Shown: piece by piece, positions 41,330 to 52,860 of the stretch
Position numbering within the stretch: the first letter of the stretch is position 1
How the letters are laid out: the number at the start of each line of letters is the position of its first letter
Source: Nocardioides marinus
Lineage (GTDB): Bacteria > Actinomycetota > Actinomycetes > Propionibacteriales > Nocardioidaceae
Assembly: GCF_013408145.1 (NCBI RefSeq)
Contig: NZ_JACBZI010000001.1
Span: forward strand, 2,618,001 to 2,682,000
Length of the DNA: 64,000 nucleotides
Direction: 5' to 3'
Notes under the pieces: generated by a model
Told to the model about the DNA's origin: nothing
Database searches by the model: none
What the model saw: the letters and a program-made list of their open reading frames with translations, nothing else
Translations under genes and position numbers: made by a program

Positions 41330-42094
41330 TCACACGTCGTAGACGGCGCCGGCGCTGGCCAGCTCCAGCGGACCGTCGTAGGTCGACTTCGCCTCGGCCA
41401 GCGCGTCGAAGGGGTCGTGCCACGGGGGGACGTGGGTGAGCACGACGCGGGCGGCGCCGGCGCGGGTGGCGGTCTCCCCCACCTCGGCGCCGGTGAGGTG
41501 CAGTGAGGGCGGGTTCTCCTCGGCGCTGACGAAGGACGCCTCGGCCAGCAGCAGGTCCGCCTCCGCGGCCACCTGGTCGAACCCCGTGCACGGGCCGGTG
41601 TCGCCGCTGTAGGCCAGCACCCGGTCCCCGACCTGCACCCGGAACGCGTAGGCCTCGACCGGGTGGTCGACGGCGTACGGCGTCACCGAGAACGGGCCGA
41701 CCTCGACCGGGTCCTCCTCGGGACGCAGCCGGTGGAACACGAACTCCTCGCGCATGCCCGGCTTCTTGGGCAGGTCGTAGGCCCGTGCCAGTCGGCGCGC
41801 GGTGCGGCGCGGGCCCCACACCGGCAGCGGCTCCTGCTCCCCGGTGGGGTGGTATTTGCGCAGCACGTAGTAGCTGGTCATGTCGATGCAGTGGTCGGCG
41901 TGCAGGTGCGAGAGGAACACCGCGTCGATGTCGAGCGGGTCGACGTAGCGGTGCAGCGCCCCCAGGGCGCCGTTGCCGAGGTCCATCAGGATGTTCCAGG
42001 TGCGGCCCTCGTGCTCGGCCTGTACCAGGTAGCACGACGCGGGCGAGTCCGGGCCCGGGTAGGACCCGCTGCACCCCACGACGGTCAGCTGCAT
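41330..42094 (-). CDS. Metallo-beta-lactamase-fold hydrolase (RNase Z-like)
   Basis: 254 residues. Begins MQLTVVGCSGSYPGPDSP; metal motif LSHLHADHC (His-x-His-x-Asp-His), further His in VDHPVEAYAF, Asp in YSGDTGPC and His in LTHVPPWHD. Resembles the ElaC/RNase Z-type branch of the superfamily without the long exosite arm, so the substrate is not settled. ATG at 42094 has GGGGAGAG as ribosome binding site; ATG at 42121 is less likely. It lies 58 bp after murI in the same direction, the usual actinobacterial order. Confidence 0.85.
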   Translation of the reverse strand: MQLTVVGCSGSYPGPDSPASCYLVQAEHEGRTWNILMDLGNGALGALHRYVDPLDIDAVFLSHLHADHCIDMTSYYVLRKYHPTGEQEPLPVWGPRRTARRLARAYDLPKKPGMREEFVFHRLRPEEDPVEVGPFSVTPYAVDHPVEAYAFRVQVGDRVLAYSGDTGPCTGFDQVAAEADLLLAEASFVSAEENPPSLHLTGAEVGETATRAGAARVVLTHVPPWHDPFDALAEAKSTYDGPLELASAGAVYDV

Positions 42095-42152
42095 GTGGCT
42101 CTCCCCTGCCGACGTACTCATCTGCCCCTCCGCCCCGTCCGGACCATCCCGC

Positions 42153-42980
42153 TCAGCGGCCTCCGGCCACCAGGCCGCCCGCGAACTGGCTGGCGGCGAT
42201 CATCTCCGGCCCCAGGAACCGGCGGCCGATCGCCTCGAACTCCTGGGGCGCACCCGTGGTGAGGAAGGTGTACGACGGATCGCCGCCCTCGCGCATCAGG
42301 TCGGTGGTCGCCAGCATCTTGTAGACGTCCTTGGCGCACTCCTCGGCCGAGGAGACGAGCGTGACGCCGTCGCCCATGACGTAGGAGATGACGCCGGTCA
42401 GCAACGGGTAGTGGGTGCAGCCCAGCACCAGGGTGTCGACGCCGGCCTCGACCAGCGGGTCGAGGTACTCGTGGGCGACCTCGAGGAGCTCCTCGCCGCC
42501 GGTGACGCCCGCCTCGACGAACTCCACGAAGCGCGGGCAGACCTGGGTCTGCAACGTGAGGTGGGGCGCGGCGGCGAACGCGTCGTCGTAGGCCATCGAC
42601 TCCGCGGTGGCGCGGGTGCAGATGACGCCGATGCGGCCGTTGCGGGTGGCCTGCACGGCGCGCCGGGTCGCGGGGAAGATCACCTCGACCACGGGGACGT
42701 CGTAGCGCTCGCGCGCGTCGCGCAGCATCGCGGCCGAGGCGGAGTTGCAGGCGATCACCAGCGCCTTGACGCCCTGGTCGACCAGGTGGTCGAGGCACTC
42801 CAGGGCGTACTCCCGCACCTCGCCGATCGGCTTGGGCCCGTAGGGCTGGCGGGCGGTGTCGCCGACGTAGACCACCGACTCGTGCGGCAGCTGATCGATC
42901 ACCGAGCGCGCGACCGTCAGCCCGCCGAAACCGGAGTCGAAGATGCCCAGCGGGGCGTCCCTCGTCGTCGAGCGCGTCAC
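42153..42980 (-). CDS. murI: Glutamate racemase
   Basis: Cofactor-free enzyme making D-glutamate for peptidoglycan. 275 residues: [14 protein letters not shown], the first catalytic Cys in IACNSASAA and the second in [12 protein letters not shown] at 42980 is the start: TAGGGT (complement of 42988-42993) lies exactly 7 nt upstream, and an earlier in-frame GTG at 42989 falls inside that -10 box. Divergent from the lipoprotein gene. Confidence 0.95.
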   Translation of the reverse strand: MTRSTTRDAPLGIFDSGFGGLTVARSVIDQLPHESVVYVGDTARQPYGPKPIGEVREYALECLDHLVDQGVKALVIACNSASAAMLRDARERYDVPVVEVIFPATRRAVQATRNGRIGVICTRATAESMAYDDAFAAAPHLTLQTQVCPRFVEFVEAGVTGGEELLEVAHEYLDPLVEAGVDTLVLGCTHYPLLTGVISYVMGDGVTLVSSAEECAKDVYKMLATTDLMREGGDPSYTFLTTGAPQEFEAIGRRFLGPEMIAASQFAGGLVAGGR

Positions 42981-43022
42981 GAGGCTCACCCTAGTCCGCG
43001 GACCCGGGGTAGCGTCGCGGAC
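42981..43022. promoter_or_regulatory. Divergent leaderless promoters for murI and the phosphodiesterase-like lipoprotein
   Basis: Only 42 bp separate the two start codons. TAGGGT (complement, 42988-42993) serves murI and TAGCGT (43010-43015) serves the lipoprotein, each 7 nt before its GTG. The promoters must overlap, so they may compete. Confidence 0.6.
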
Positions 43023-44108
43023 GTGTCGCGACCCACGCGCCTGCGCGCCCTCGTCCCGCTGCTTGCCCTCGCACTCGTGCCGGCCGGGTGCGGCTCGGAC
43101 CGGTCATACGACGCGGCGACGGCGGTGCCCGCCGCGGCCGCCTCCCCCTCCTCCCCCGGTTCGCCGGCGCAGCGTCGGGCCGAAGTGCTCGACACCAAGC
43201 GGCGCGTCCTCGTCATCAGCGTCGACGGGCTGCGCTCCTCGGTCCTCGACGAGCTCGACGCCTCCGAGCTCCCGACCTTCACCCGGTTGCGGGAGGAGGG
43301 GGCCGGGACCCTCGACGCCCGCACGGTCGTGGAGCAGACCGAGACCCTGCCCGACCACACCAGCATGATCACCGGCCGTCGCATCGACACCGACCACGGC
43401 GGGCACGGCGTCACCTGGAACACCGACGAGCCCGGCACCACCGTCCACGAGGCCGCCGGCGAGCAGGTCGGCTCGGTCTTCGCCCGGGTGCACCGCGCCG
43501 GCGGCACGACGGCGCTGTTCACCGGCAAGTCGAAGTTCTCCCTCTTCCACCGCTCCTGGCCCAAGGCGCTGGACCGCTTCACCCTCGACTCCCGCGGCGC
43601 GCGACTGGTGCGCAAGACACGCACGGACCTGCGCCGCGAGACCCGCACCCTCACCTTCCTGCACCTGGCCGCCCCCGACCTGGCCGGCCACGCGCACGGG
43701 TGGACCTCGAGCCGGTACGCCGACGCCGTACGCACCGTCGACGGCTGGCTGGCCGACGTCCTGGCCACCGTCGAGAGCAAGCCCGTCCTGCGCAAGCACC
43801 TCACGATCGTGCTCACCGCGGACCACGGCGGCTCGGGCCAGGGACACACCGACCCGACCGTGCTCGAGCACCACCGCGTGCCGTTCCTGACCTGGGGCAA
43901 GGGGGTCGAGGCGGCCGACCTCTACGCGCTCAACCCGGACTACAAGAAGCCGCGCCGCAAGCGCCCCGGATACGCGGCCGAGCGCCAGCCCGTGCGCAAC
44001 GGCGACGTCGCCAACCTCGCCCTGGACCTGCTCGGCCTCCACGCCGTGCCCGGGTCGACCATCGGCACGGCCCAGGACCTCGTGCTCACCGCCGACGGGG
44101 GCGGCTGA
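43023..44108 (+). CDS. Alkaline phosphatase/nucleotide pyrophosphatase-type lipoprotein
   Basis: 361 residues. Signal peptide with lipobox VPAGC (Cys near residue 19). The enzyme core has [15 protein letters not shown] (first metal Asp), the nucleophile region [11 protein letters not shown] (Thr) and [10 protein letters not shown] (metal Asp-His). This is the alkaline phosphatase superfamily of phosphodiesterases acting outside the cytoplasm. Exact substrate unknown. GTG at 43023 with TAGCGT 7 nt upstream. Confidence 0.83.
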   Translation: MSRPTRLRALVPLLALALVPAGCGSDRSYDAATAVPAAAASPSSPGSPAQRRAEVLDTKRRVLVISVDGLRSSVLDELDASELPTFTRLREEGAGTLDARTVVEQTETLPDHTSMITGRRIDTDHGGHGVTWNTDEPGTTVHEAAGEQVGSVFARVHRAGGTTALFTGKSKFSLFHRSWPKALDRFTLDSRGARLVRKTRTDLRRETRTLTFLHLAAPDLAGHAHGWTSSRYADAVRTVDGWLADVLATVESKPVLRKHLTIVLTADHGGSGQGHTDPTVLEHHRVPFLTWGKGVEAADLYALNPDYKKPRRKRPGYAAERQPVRNGDVANLALDLLGLHAVPGSTIGTAQDLVLTADGGG

Positions 44109-44182
44109 CCCTCACGCAATCTTTACCGGCTCAGACAGCCATCCTCCTGCGCGGATGTGGCCGCGGGAGGACAGTGAAGGGC

Positions 44183-44866
44183 ATGGGAACCCGGGAGGAA
44201 CCCCAGACCCTCGCCGACGCGCTCGCTGAGCTCGCCGACCTGAGGGCGCGGGTGGACAACGCGCAGATGCTCGCGAACATGGGCGACTACGACTGGCACA
44301 TCGAGACCGACACCAACACCTGGTCCGACCAGCTCTTCCGCATCTACGGCTACGAGCCGGGCCAGATCATGGCCTCCTATGAGGTGTTCCTGCAGCACAT
44401 CCACCCCGAGGACCGCGAACGCATCCAGTCGGTGCACCAGCACGCCTATGCCACGGGCGAGCCGTACCAGATGATCGAGCGGATCCTGCGACCCGACGGC
44501 GAGCTGCGCTACCTCGCCTCCAACGGCCAGGTCGTCACCGACGCCAACGGCACCCCGCTGCGCATGCGCGGCACCTGCATCGACATCACCGACCGGGTGC
44601 GCGCCGAGCAGGCCCAGGAGGAGACCGCCGTCCGCCTGGCCGAGGAGCTGCAGGCGCGCCGCCAGGCCGCCGAGCTCAACGACAACGTCGTCCAGGGCCT
44701 CACCGCCGCGTCGTACGCCGCCGAGCTGGGCGACCTGGAACGCACCAAGGCCTACGTCGCCGAGACGCTCGCCAAGGCCTCGAAGATGCTCGACGACCTC
44801 ATGCTCGCCGGTGGTGACCCCGACCTCACCCGTCAGGACGCCGCCCGCCTGGGCGACCCCACCTGA
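44183..44866 (+). CDS. PAS-domain protein with degenerate histidine-kinase dimerisation helix
   Basis: 227 residues, soluble. A coiled N-terminal segment, then a PAS_3/PAC domain (MGDYDWHIETDTNTWSDQLF to RGTCIDITDRV) followed by a long helix with LNDNVVQGLTAASYAAELGD. That helix resembles the dimerisation segment of actinobacterial kinases (usually LHDDVVQGL), but the His is Asn and no ATPase domain follows, so it cannot autophosphorylate. It may be a sensor dimer or regulator of a real kinase. ATG at 44183 with GAAGG ribosome binding site. Confidence 0.75.
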   Translation: MGTREEPQTLADALAELADLRARVDNAQMLANMGDYDWHIETDTNTWSDQLFRIYGYEPGQIMASYEVFLQHIHPEDRERIQSVHQHAYATGEPYQMIERILRPDGELRYLASNGQVVTDANGTPLRMRGTCIDITDRVRAEQAQEETAVRLAEELQARRQAAELNDNVVQGLTAASYAAELGDLERTKAYVAETLAKASKMLDDLMLAGGDPDLTRQDAARLGDPT

Positions 44867-44994
44867 CCCACCCCACCCCGCCGAACCGGCGTATCAATAC
44901 GCCGACTCGACCCACCCCGCCCGCCGAACCGGCGTATCAATACGCCGACTCGACCCACCCCGCCCGCCGAACCGGCGTATCAATACGCCGGCTC
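44865..44994. repeat. Three tandem 43-bp repeats, each with a palindrome
   Basis: Units at 44865-44908 (44 bp), 44909-44951 and 44952-44994 are nearly identical. Each carries CGGCGTATCAATACGCCG (8-bp arms, CA centre), at 44887, 44930 and 44973, so the palindromes repeat every 43 bp. They fill the gap between the convergent PAS gene (stop codon inside unit 1) and the acylase gene. The AT-rich centre stands out from the C-rich spacers. Confidence 0.92.
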
Positions 44995-45011
44995 GGCAGG
45001 ACGGGTGAGGG

Positions 45012-47486
45012 TCAGCGCAGGCGGGTGACGCCGATCTTCGCGCGCCGCACCTGCTTGCCCGTCCAGGCGAAGCGCACCCACTTCTCCTGGGAGAACAACC
45101 GGGTCTGGTCGGCGTGGAAACGCGAGGTCGGGTCCTCGGACTGGCTGTAGGTCAGGATCGTCCGGGCGATCGGCGCGCCCTTCTTGCGGAACGCGATCGC
45201 CTGGATGTGCGAGGAGCCGTAGGTGATCGGCTGGTACCGGTCGTCGTTCTCCTCGGGCAGGTAGGACTTCAGGGCGTTGGCGTTGCCGGCGGAGTCGCCG
45301 AGCCCACCGCCGAGCGGGATCGCCGGGGCACCCCGGTCGCCGGCGACCTGCAGCGAACCCCACCGGGCGTCGAAGGCGACCCCGGCGTCGCGGACCTCGT
45401 CGATGGCGTCCTGCAGCGCCTGCACCACCTGCGGGTTGGCCGTGTTCAGCCCGGCCGGGGTGTGGAACGGGTCGCTGGGGTCGAACGGTGTCGTCCACAC
45501 CGGGTCCACGCCCACCACCGGCAGCGCGGAGGGCAGCTTCTCCACGAACGCCTCGAAGAGGTGCACGCCACGCGACCCCTTGTCCGAGCGGCCGTCCCAG
45601 GCCGCGAGCGCCTCGCACGCCTCGGTCTCGCCGGTCGCCTCGCACACGGCGTCGAGCGCGCCGTCCTCCCGCATGACCTCCGCGGCCATGACGCGGTTCT
45701 CGTGCTGGTGCCCGGCCAGGCTGCGGGGCGTCTCCTTCTTCCCGGCCGCCAGCCGGTCGGCGACGTACGCCGCGACCACGCGGGTGCGCATCGTGCGGCT
45801 GCAGTCCTCGCAGCCGATGATCGAGTCGTAGCCCTCGAGCCGGATCTCGTCGTTGGGGGTCCAGTAGGAGTCGTTGGCGTTCATCACCCAGTCGCGGGTG
45901 ACGACCGACGGCAGGTTGGCGGGGCCCAGGATGCCGGGCCGCGACGCGTCCTCGTCGGCGCCCCACGCGCAGGAGCTGCCCGCGCGGGTGCCGTCGAGAC
46001 CCGGCAGCCCGGCGACCTCGTCGAGGACCCGCCCGACGGCGGTCATGCAGGTGGCCGCCATCTCGTCGGTGACGTGCGGGACGACCGAGTGGTCGGCGTA
46101 CAGGACCTGCCCCTTGCGGTCTGCGGCGGTCGTGTTGACCCACGGCATGCCCGCGGCGCGGTCCTGGCGGCGCAGCAGGTCCTGGACGTCCGTGGCCTTG
46201 CCCATCTCGAGGAACGTGTCGATCGTGCGCAGGTGCTCGGCGTTGGCGTCGCGGATCGCCCACACGCTGGCCAGGCCCCACGGCATCAGCAGGTCGGGGG
46301 CGTCGATGACGTAGCCCTCCGCGGTGCGGTAGACGTCCTCGGTGACGGTCTCCAGCTTGCCGCCGCCGGTGCGCACCGTGACCTCGACCTCGCGGTGGTC
46401 GAGCTCGGCGGGGCCCGAGTCGGTGAGGTACGTCGTGGGGCTGAGCGCGATCGGGGTGACGTACTCGTACGGCGTGAAGCGGTACGCCGTGGAGACCGTG
46501 TGCGACCAGGCCACGTGGTCGTTGAAACCGATGTTGACCGCCGGCGACCCGACCAGCGAGGCCCCCGCGACGTCGTACTCGCCGGGGATGGTCAGGTGCT
46601 GCTGGGTGAAGTGGTAGCGACCGCGCCACGGGAAGTGCGGGTTCCCCAGCAGCATCGCGCTGCCGGTGGAGGTGTTGTCGCTGCCGACCGCGGTGGCGTT
46701 GGAGCCGAAGGGCCGCTCGGGGTCGCGACCGAGGCCGGCGAGCAGGGCGTCGCGGTCGACGTCGGCGGCCTTCACGGGCAGCTCGGGCAGCCCCGGATCG
46801 GTCGGGCTCGGCGGGGCCGCGTCGGCGATGGCGCCCACGAAGACGCCGGTGGAGGCCAGCAGGTTGGCCAGGTAGACGCCGTACCAGAGGTCGAGCGTGG
46901 TGACGTTCGGCTTGATGTACGCCGCGCCCTTGCAGGCGGGGTCGGTGACCTGGTTCTCCCGGACCCAGCGGTTGATGCCGGCGACGTAGCCGTCGACCAT
47001 CTGGCGGGCCTGTCGCCCGGGGCCGCGGGTCTCGTCCTTCAGCAGGCCCTCCACGACCTTGCGGTCGTGCAGGTCCGTGACGACGGTGTCGACCTGGAGG
47101 TTGGTGGCACGCAGGGTCACCTGGTCGTCGTAGACCTCGTCGGGGCCGAACCACCGCGACCGCTCACCGCGACCGGTCACCAGGGTGTCGAACAGCGTGC
47201 ACAGGCTCATCTCGGCCGCGGCGTACCCGCTGCCGTAGCCCAGGCCGACGAAGTCCTCGGCCTTGATGTGCGGGATGCCGTGCTCGGTCCAGGTGATGTC
47301 GGCGCGGTAGCGGTCGGCCTTCCGCGCAGCCGGCGCCGCGGCCGCCTGCGTCGTGGCCGCCGGCACGGAGACGCGGGCGGAGGGAGCGGCACCGACCGCC
47401 GAGGAGGCGGGTCCGGTGGGCACCGCCACCAGCAGGGCACCGAGGCCGGTGGCGAGGGCGGTTCCGAGGGTCGTGGAGAGGCGCAC
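45012..47486 (-). CDS. Secreted penicillin acylase family hydrolase
   Basis: 824 residues. A signal peptide (LGTALATGLGALLVAVPTG) and Ala-rich stretch precede an Ntn-hydrolase precursor. The autocatalytic N-terminal Ser of the beta chain is most likely in PFGSNATAVGSDNTSTG (near residue 265), preceded by the spacer peptide. Further conserved parts: GNPHFPW, GEYDVAGASLVGSPAVNIGFND, and NANDSYWTPND. This family includes penicillin, cephalosporin and acyl-homoserine-lactone acylases; the natural substrate here is unknown. GTG at 47486. Several Cys pairs support export. Confidence 0.85.
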   Translation of the reverse strand: MRLSTTLGTALATGLGALLVAVPTGPASSAVGAAPSARVSVPAATTQAAAAPAARKADRYRADITWTEHGIPHIKAEDFVGLGYGSGYAAAEMSLCTLFDTLVTGRGERSRWFGPDEVYDDQVTLRATNLQVDTVVTDLHDRKVVEGLLKDETRGPGRQARQMVDGYVAGINRWVRENQVTDPACKGAAYIKPNVTTLDLWYGVYLANLLASTGVFVGAIADAAPPSPTDPGLPELPVKAADVDRDALLAGLGRDPERPFGSNATAVGSDNTSTGSAMLLGNPHFPWRGRYHFTQQHLTIPGEYDVAGASLVGSPAVNIGFNDHVAWSHTVSTAYRFTPYEYVTPIALSPTTYLTDSGPAELDHREVEVTVRTGGGKLETVTEDVYRTAEGYVIDAPDLLMPWGLASVWAIRDANAEHLRTIDTFLEMGKATDVQDLLRRQDRAAGMPWVNTTAADRKGQVLYADHSVVPHVTDEMAATCMTAVGRVLDEVAGLPGLDGTRAGSSCAWGADEDASRPGILGPANLPSVVTRDWVMNANDSYWTPNDEIRLEGYDSIIGCEDCSRTMRTRVVAAYVADRLAAGKKETPRSLAGHQHENRVMAAEVMREDGALDAVCEATGETEACEALAAWDGRSDKGSRGVHLFEAFVEKLPSALPVVGVDPVWTTPFDPSDPFHTPAGLNTANPQVVQALQDAIDEVRDAGVAFDARWGSLQVAGDRGAPAIPLGGGLGDSAGNANALKSYLPEENDDRYQPITYGSSHIQAIAFRKKGAPIARTILTYSQSEDPTSRFHADQTRLFSQEKWVRFAWTGKQVRRAKIGVTRLR

Positions 47487-47549
47487 GTGGGCCTAACGGC
47501 CGAGTGTGACGGTGGTTACTGCTCGGTCACGAGCAGATGAGGAGGGGTC

Positions 47550-49630
<2,081 letters not shown>

Positions 49631-49653
49631 TCAGGTCTCCGGATAAGTCACTG

Positions 49654-49711
49654 GGTCTCGACACGCGGGTCGCGGCTTCGCAGGCTCAGCCGCGCCGCTC
49701 GCTCGACCAGC
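49654..49711. repeat. Diverged member of the interspersed repeat family
   Basis: GGTCTCGACACGCGGGTCG at one end and CGCTCGCTCGACCAGC at the other resemble the ends of the repeats at 35728 and 61206, with a different middle. It lies between cysO and cysM. Confidence 0.5.
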
Positions 49712-49712
49712 A

Positions 49713-50021
49713 TCAGCGGATCCGCTGGCGCGTCTCCGCTCCGCCGGCGACGGCCGGCAGCACGACGACCTGGTCGCCGTCGGAGAGCGGGGCCTCGAGG
49801 CCGCCCATGAAGCGGACGTCCTCGTCGTTGATGTAGATGTTGACGAAGCGGCGCAGGTCGTCGGCGCCGTTCTTCTCCTCGACCAGGCGGTCCTTGAGGC
49901 CGGGGTGCTTGGCCTCGAGGTCGTCGATCAGGGCACTCAGGCTGCCGCCCTCGCCGGACACGGCCTTCTCGCCGCCGGTGTAGGTGCGCAGGATGGTGGG
50001 GATCCGGACCTCGATGGACAT
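49713..50021 (-). CDS. cysO: CysO, MoaD/ThiS-like sulfur carrier with C-terminal extension
   Basis: Ubiquitin-fold sulfur carrier of 102 residues that delivers sulfur as a C-terminal thiocarboxylate to CysM. IPTILRTYTGGEKAV at the start, RRFVNIYINDEDVRF and the tail VVLPAVAGG. In mycobacteria the protein ends in the active Gly-Gly; here eight residues (AETRQRIR) follow Gly94. They must be removed before thiocarboxylate formation, presumably by the JAMM protease encoded upstream. ATG at 50021. Confidence 0.93.
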   Translation of the reverse strand: MSIEVRIPTILRTYTGGEKAVSGEGGSLSALIDDLEAKHPGLKDRLVEEKNGADDLRRFVNIYINDEDVRFMGGLEAPLSDGDQVVVLPAVAGGAETRQRIR

Positions 50022-50065
50022 GCTGCTCCTCTTCTTCGCGATGCTCAGGAAATCAGGCTCAGGGA

Positions 50066-50509
50066 TCAGGCGAGCGTGGGGACGACGGTGACCTCTTCCT
50101 CGGTCACCTCGCCGTCGACGATCCGATAGGACCTGAACTCCACAGGGCCCTCGTTATTCCCTCCCCGAGATTCTGCCCAGTCCCGGGTGGAGACGAGCAC
50201 GTAGTGCGCGCCCGGCTCGCTGGCCAGGCCGATGTCGGTGCGGCTCGGGTAGGCCTCGGTGGCCGTGTGCGAGTGGTAGATCACCACCGGCTCCTCGTCG
50301 CGGTCCCACATCTGCTTGTACAGCTCGAGCAGCTCGGTGGAGTCGAACTCGTAGAACGTCGGGCTGCCCGCGGCGTTGACCATCTCCACGTGCCGCTCGG
50401 GACGGTCGCTGCCCTCGGGGCCCGCCACGATGCCGCAGCACTCGTCGGGGTGGTCCCGCTTGGCGTGCGCGACGATCGCGTCGTACGTCGCCTGGTCGAT
50501 GGTCAGCAC
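50066..50509 (-). CDS. mec: Mec-type JAMM metalloprotease (M67)
   Basis: Zinc isopeptidase of 147 residues. JAMM motif: Glu in the N-terminal segment, then HSHTATEAYPSRTD (His-x-His-x10-Asp with a Ser), and ECCGIVAG. In mycobacteria this enzyme hydrolyses the CysO-cysteine adduct to release cysteine; here it may also trim the CysO tail. GTG at 50509 is fixed by TAGTCT (complement of 50517-50522) 7 nt upstream. First gene of mec-cysO-cysM. Confidence 0.93.
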   Translation of the reverse strand: MLTIDQATYDAIVAHAKRDHPDECCGIVAGPEGSDRPERHVEMVNAAGSPTFYEFDSTELLELYKQMWDRDEEPVVIYHSHTATEAYPSRTDIGLASEPGAHYVLVSTRDWAESRGGNNEGPVEFRSYRIVDGEVTEEEVTVVPTLA

Positions 50510-50626
50510 GCCCGCCAGACTAGGGCGCGGGGCGGTCGGACCCCATACCCGCCCGGGAAGCGGACCGGGTCGGCTGCGGCGTACCTCACTGTGCTGGGCG
50601 TCCCTCAGCGGCCCGCACGAGCAGGT

Positions 50627-51205
50627 TCAGCTCAGCGCGCCGATCAGGGTCTCCTGGAGCCAGCCGACCCACTCGTAGATGTCGTGGGCCTGGGCGCGGG
50701 GGTCGTCGTCGGGCAGGGAGTACCAGTACTCCTCGTCGCCGTCCTCGACACCCAGGCGCGTGGCCAGGGCCAGCCGGATGTCGGTGAAGGAGCGCATCCA
50801 GGTCTGGGCGGTCGCCTCGTCCATCTCGACGTCGATGGTCAGGCCGTCCTCGTCCAGCTCGTCGGGCAGCCCGGCCTCCTCGAGGGTGTCGATGATGGTG
50901 CCGGCCGCCCTGGCCTTGCCCTCGCGCAGCGTGCCCTCGGTGAAGCGGCGGAACTCTGCAGCCGCCTCCTCGTCCTCGACGTACGCGGTCGGGAAGAGCC
51001 GGGCGAGGACGGGGTCCTCCGGGGCGGTGGTGGGGCCGGAGAAGTCCATCAGCACCTCGAGCGGGTCCCGGTCGTCGGGCACGGCCGCCTCGTGGTGGAG
51101 CAGCTCGACGATCTGGGAGGCCAGCGAGCGCAGCAGGTCGGCCTCGAACCCGGAGAAGGTGGCGATCACCGCACCGCTGCGGCGGTGGCGGGTGAAGGCG
51201 CTCAC
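50627..51205 (-). CDS. DUF2017 family protein
   Basis: 192 residues, soluble, acidic. Start FTRHRRSGAVIATFSGFEADLLRSL and the motif WYSLPDDDP are typical of DUF2017, a family found next to clpS in actinobacteria, suggesting a link with proteolysis. GTG at 51205, 10 bp after the clpS stop. The 117 bp between it and mec hold the leaderless mec promoter and nothing else recognised. Confidence 0.9.
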   Translation of the reverse strand: MSAFTRHRRSGAVIATFSGFEADLLRSLASQIVELLHHEAAVPDDRDPLEVLMDFSGPTTAPEDPVLARLFPTAYVEDEEAAAEFRRFTEGTLREGKARAAGTIIDTLEEAGLPDELDEDGLTIDVEMDEATAQTWMRSFTDIRLALATRLGVEDGDEEYWYSLPDDDPRAQAHDIYEWVGWLQETLIGALS

Positions 51206-51215
51206 CGGGCGGCCC

Positions 51216-51527
51216 TCACGGCTGGTCCTCGCGCTGCATGGTGGCCCACAGGCCGTACTCGTGCATCGCCTGGACGTCGCGCTCCATCTCCTCGCGCGAG
51301 CCCGAGGAGACCACCGAGCGGCCGTCCTCGTGGACCTCCATCATCAGCTTCTCGGCCTTGCGCTTGTCGTAGCCGAAGTAGGTGCGGAAGACGTAGGTGA
51401 CGTACGACATCAGGTTGACCGGGTCGTTCCAGACGATCGTCACCCACGGGGTCGCCGGCCTGGTGAGCAGGTCGGAGTCGAGGGTCGGCTCGACCTCGAC
51501 GGGGCTGGGCGCGGTCACGCCACCCAT
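51216..51527 (-). CDS. clpS: ClpS adaptor protein
   Basis: Adaptor that hands N-degron substrates to the ClpC1/ClpP protease. 103 residues: variable N-terminal arm, then [17 protein letters not shown] (N-degron pocket), [23 protein letters not shown], and GLWATM. ATG at 51527; it is divergent from pncB. Operon clpS-DUF2017. Confidence 0.94.
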   Translation of the reverse strand: MGGVTAPSPVEVEPTLDSDLLTRPATPWVTIVWNDPVNLMSYVTYVFRTYFGYDKRKAEKLMMEVHEDGRSVVSSGSREEMERDVQAMHEYGLWATMQREDQP

Positions 51528-51564
51528 GCTTCCACACGCGGGGCGTCGGCCTAGGCTCGCAGGG

Positions 51565-52860
51565 GTGAGTGCCGACCACCCGCCGTCGACGGCCCTGCTG
51601 ACCGACCACTACGAGCTCACCATGCTGCAGGCGTCCCTGGCCTCCGGGACCGCCGAGCGGCGCACGGTCTTCGAGCTCTTCGGCCGGCGGCTGCCCGAGG
51701 GGCGGCGCTACGGCGTGGTCGCAGGGGTCGGTCGTGCCCTCGACACGTTGGAGCGCTTCTGCTTCGACGAGCCGACGCTGGCGGTGCTGGCCGAGGTGGT
51801 GGACGAGCCGACGCTGGAGCGGCTGGCGCGCTGGCGCTTCACCGGCGACGTGTGGGGGTACGCCGAGGGCGAGACCTACGTCCCGGGCTCGCCGCTGCTG
51901 GTGGTGGAGGCGCCCTTCGCCGAGGCGGTGCTGCTGGAGACGCTGCTGCTCTCGATCTACAACCACGACTCGGCCATCGCCTCGGCAGCCTCCCGGATGA
52001 CCCGGGCCGCCGGTGGGCGGGCCTGCATCGAGATGGGGTCGCGGCGCACCCACGAGGAGGCCGCGGTCGCCGCCGCGCGGGCGGCGTACGTCGCGGGGTT
52101 CGCGGGCTCCTCGAACCTCGCGGCCCGGCAGCGGTACGGCGTGCCCACGACCGGCACCTCCGCGCACGCCTTCACCCTGCTGCACGACTCGGAGACCGAC
52201 GCGTTCCGGGCGCAGGTCGCCTCACTGGGGGCCGGCACGACGCTCCTCGTCGACACCTACGACGTCGCCGAGGCGGTGCGGCTGGCGGTCGAGGTCGCGG
52301 GCCCCGAGCTGGGCGCCGTGCGCCTGGACTCCGGGGACCTCGCCGACCTCGCGCACCAGGTGCGGGCCCAGCTGGACCGGCTCGGTGCCGATCGCACCCG
52401 CATCGTGGTCACCTCCGACCTCGACGAGCACGCCATCGCTGCGCTGGGGTCTGCTCCGGTCGACAGCTACGGCGTGGGGACCCAGCTGGTGACCGGCAGC
52501 GGGCACCCGACCGTGGGGCTGGTCTACAAGCTGGTCGCCCGTGAGGGCGCGGACGGTGAGCTCGTCGGCGTGGCCAAGCGCAGCACCGCCAAGGAGTCCT
52601 GGCCCGGCCGGCACTGGGCGCGCCGCCGCCACGACGCCGCGGGCACCGCCACCGCCGAGGTGGTCGGGACGGGCACGCCCCCTCCGCCGGCCGACGACGA
52701 ACGGGACCTGCTGGTGCCGCTGGTGCGGGCCGGCGAGGTGGTGGGCCGCGAGCCCCTGGAGGCGGCCCGTGAGCGGCACGCGCGCTCCCGCGACGCGCTG
52801 CCGATGGCCTCCCGCTCCCTCCTGCGCGGCGAGCCGGTGCTGCCCACGGTGCGGCCGTAG
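51565..52860 (+). CDS. pncB: Nicotinate phosphoribosyltransferase
   Basis: NAD salvage enzyme joining nicotinate to PRPP. 431 residues: [13 protein letters not shown] at the start, [37 protein letters not shown], and [15 protein letters not shown] at 51565 with TAGGCT (51552-51557) 7 nt upstream. The pncB-clpS divergent arrangement is conserved in actinobacteria. Its TAG stop is also part of the -10 box for the next gene. Confidence 0.95.
   Translation: MSADHPPSTALLTDHYELTMLQASLASGTAERRTVFELFGRRLPEGRRYGVVAGVGRALDTLERFCFDEPTLAVLAEVVDEPTLERLARWRFTGDVWGYAEGETYVPGSPLLVVEAPFAEAVLLETLLLSIYNHDSAIASAASRMTRAAGGRACIEMGSRRTHEEAAVAAARAAYVAGFAGSSNLAARQRYGVPTTGTSAHAFTLLHDSETDAFRAQVASLGAGTTLLVDTYDVAEAVRLAVEVAGPELGAVRLDSGDLADLAHQVRAQLDRLGADRTRIVVTSDLDEHAIAALGSAPVDSYGVGTQLVTGSGHPTVGLVYKLVAREGADGELVGVAKRSTAKESWPGRHWARRRHDAAGTATAEVVGTGTPPPPADDERDLLVPLVRAGEVVGREPLEAARERHARSRDALPMASRSLLRGEPVLPTVRP

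Noticed and set aside
42981-42989. Earlier GTG start for murI at 42989
   Set aside because: It lies inside the TAGGGT -10 box; GTG 42980 at 7 nt is consistent with the other leaderless genes.
44865-44994. CRISPR array
   Set aside because: Units are identical along their whole length, so there are no unique spacers.
45114-47540. 808-codon frame antisense to the penicillin acylase gene
   Set aside because: Low-complexity Arg/Val/Gly/Asp composition typical of antisense frames; no ribosome binding site and no recognisable domain.
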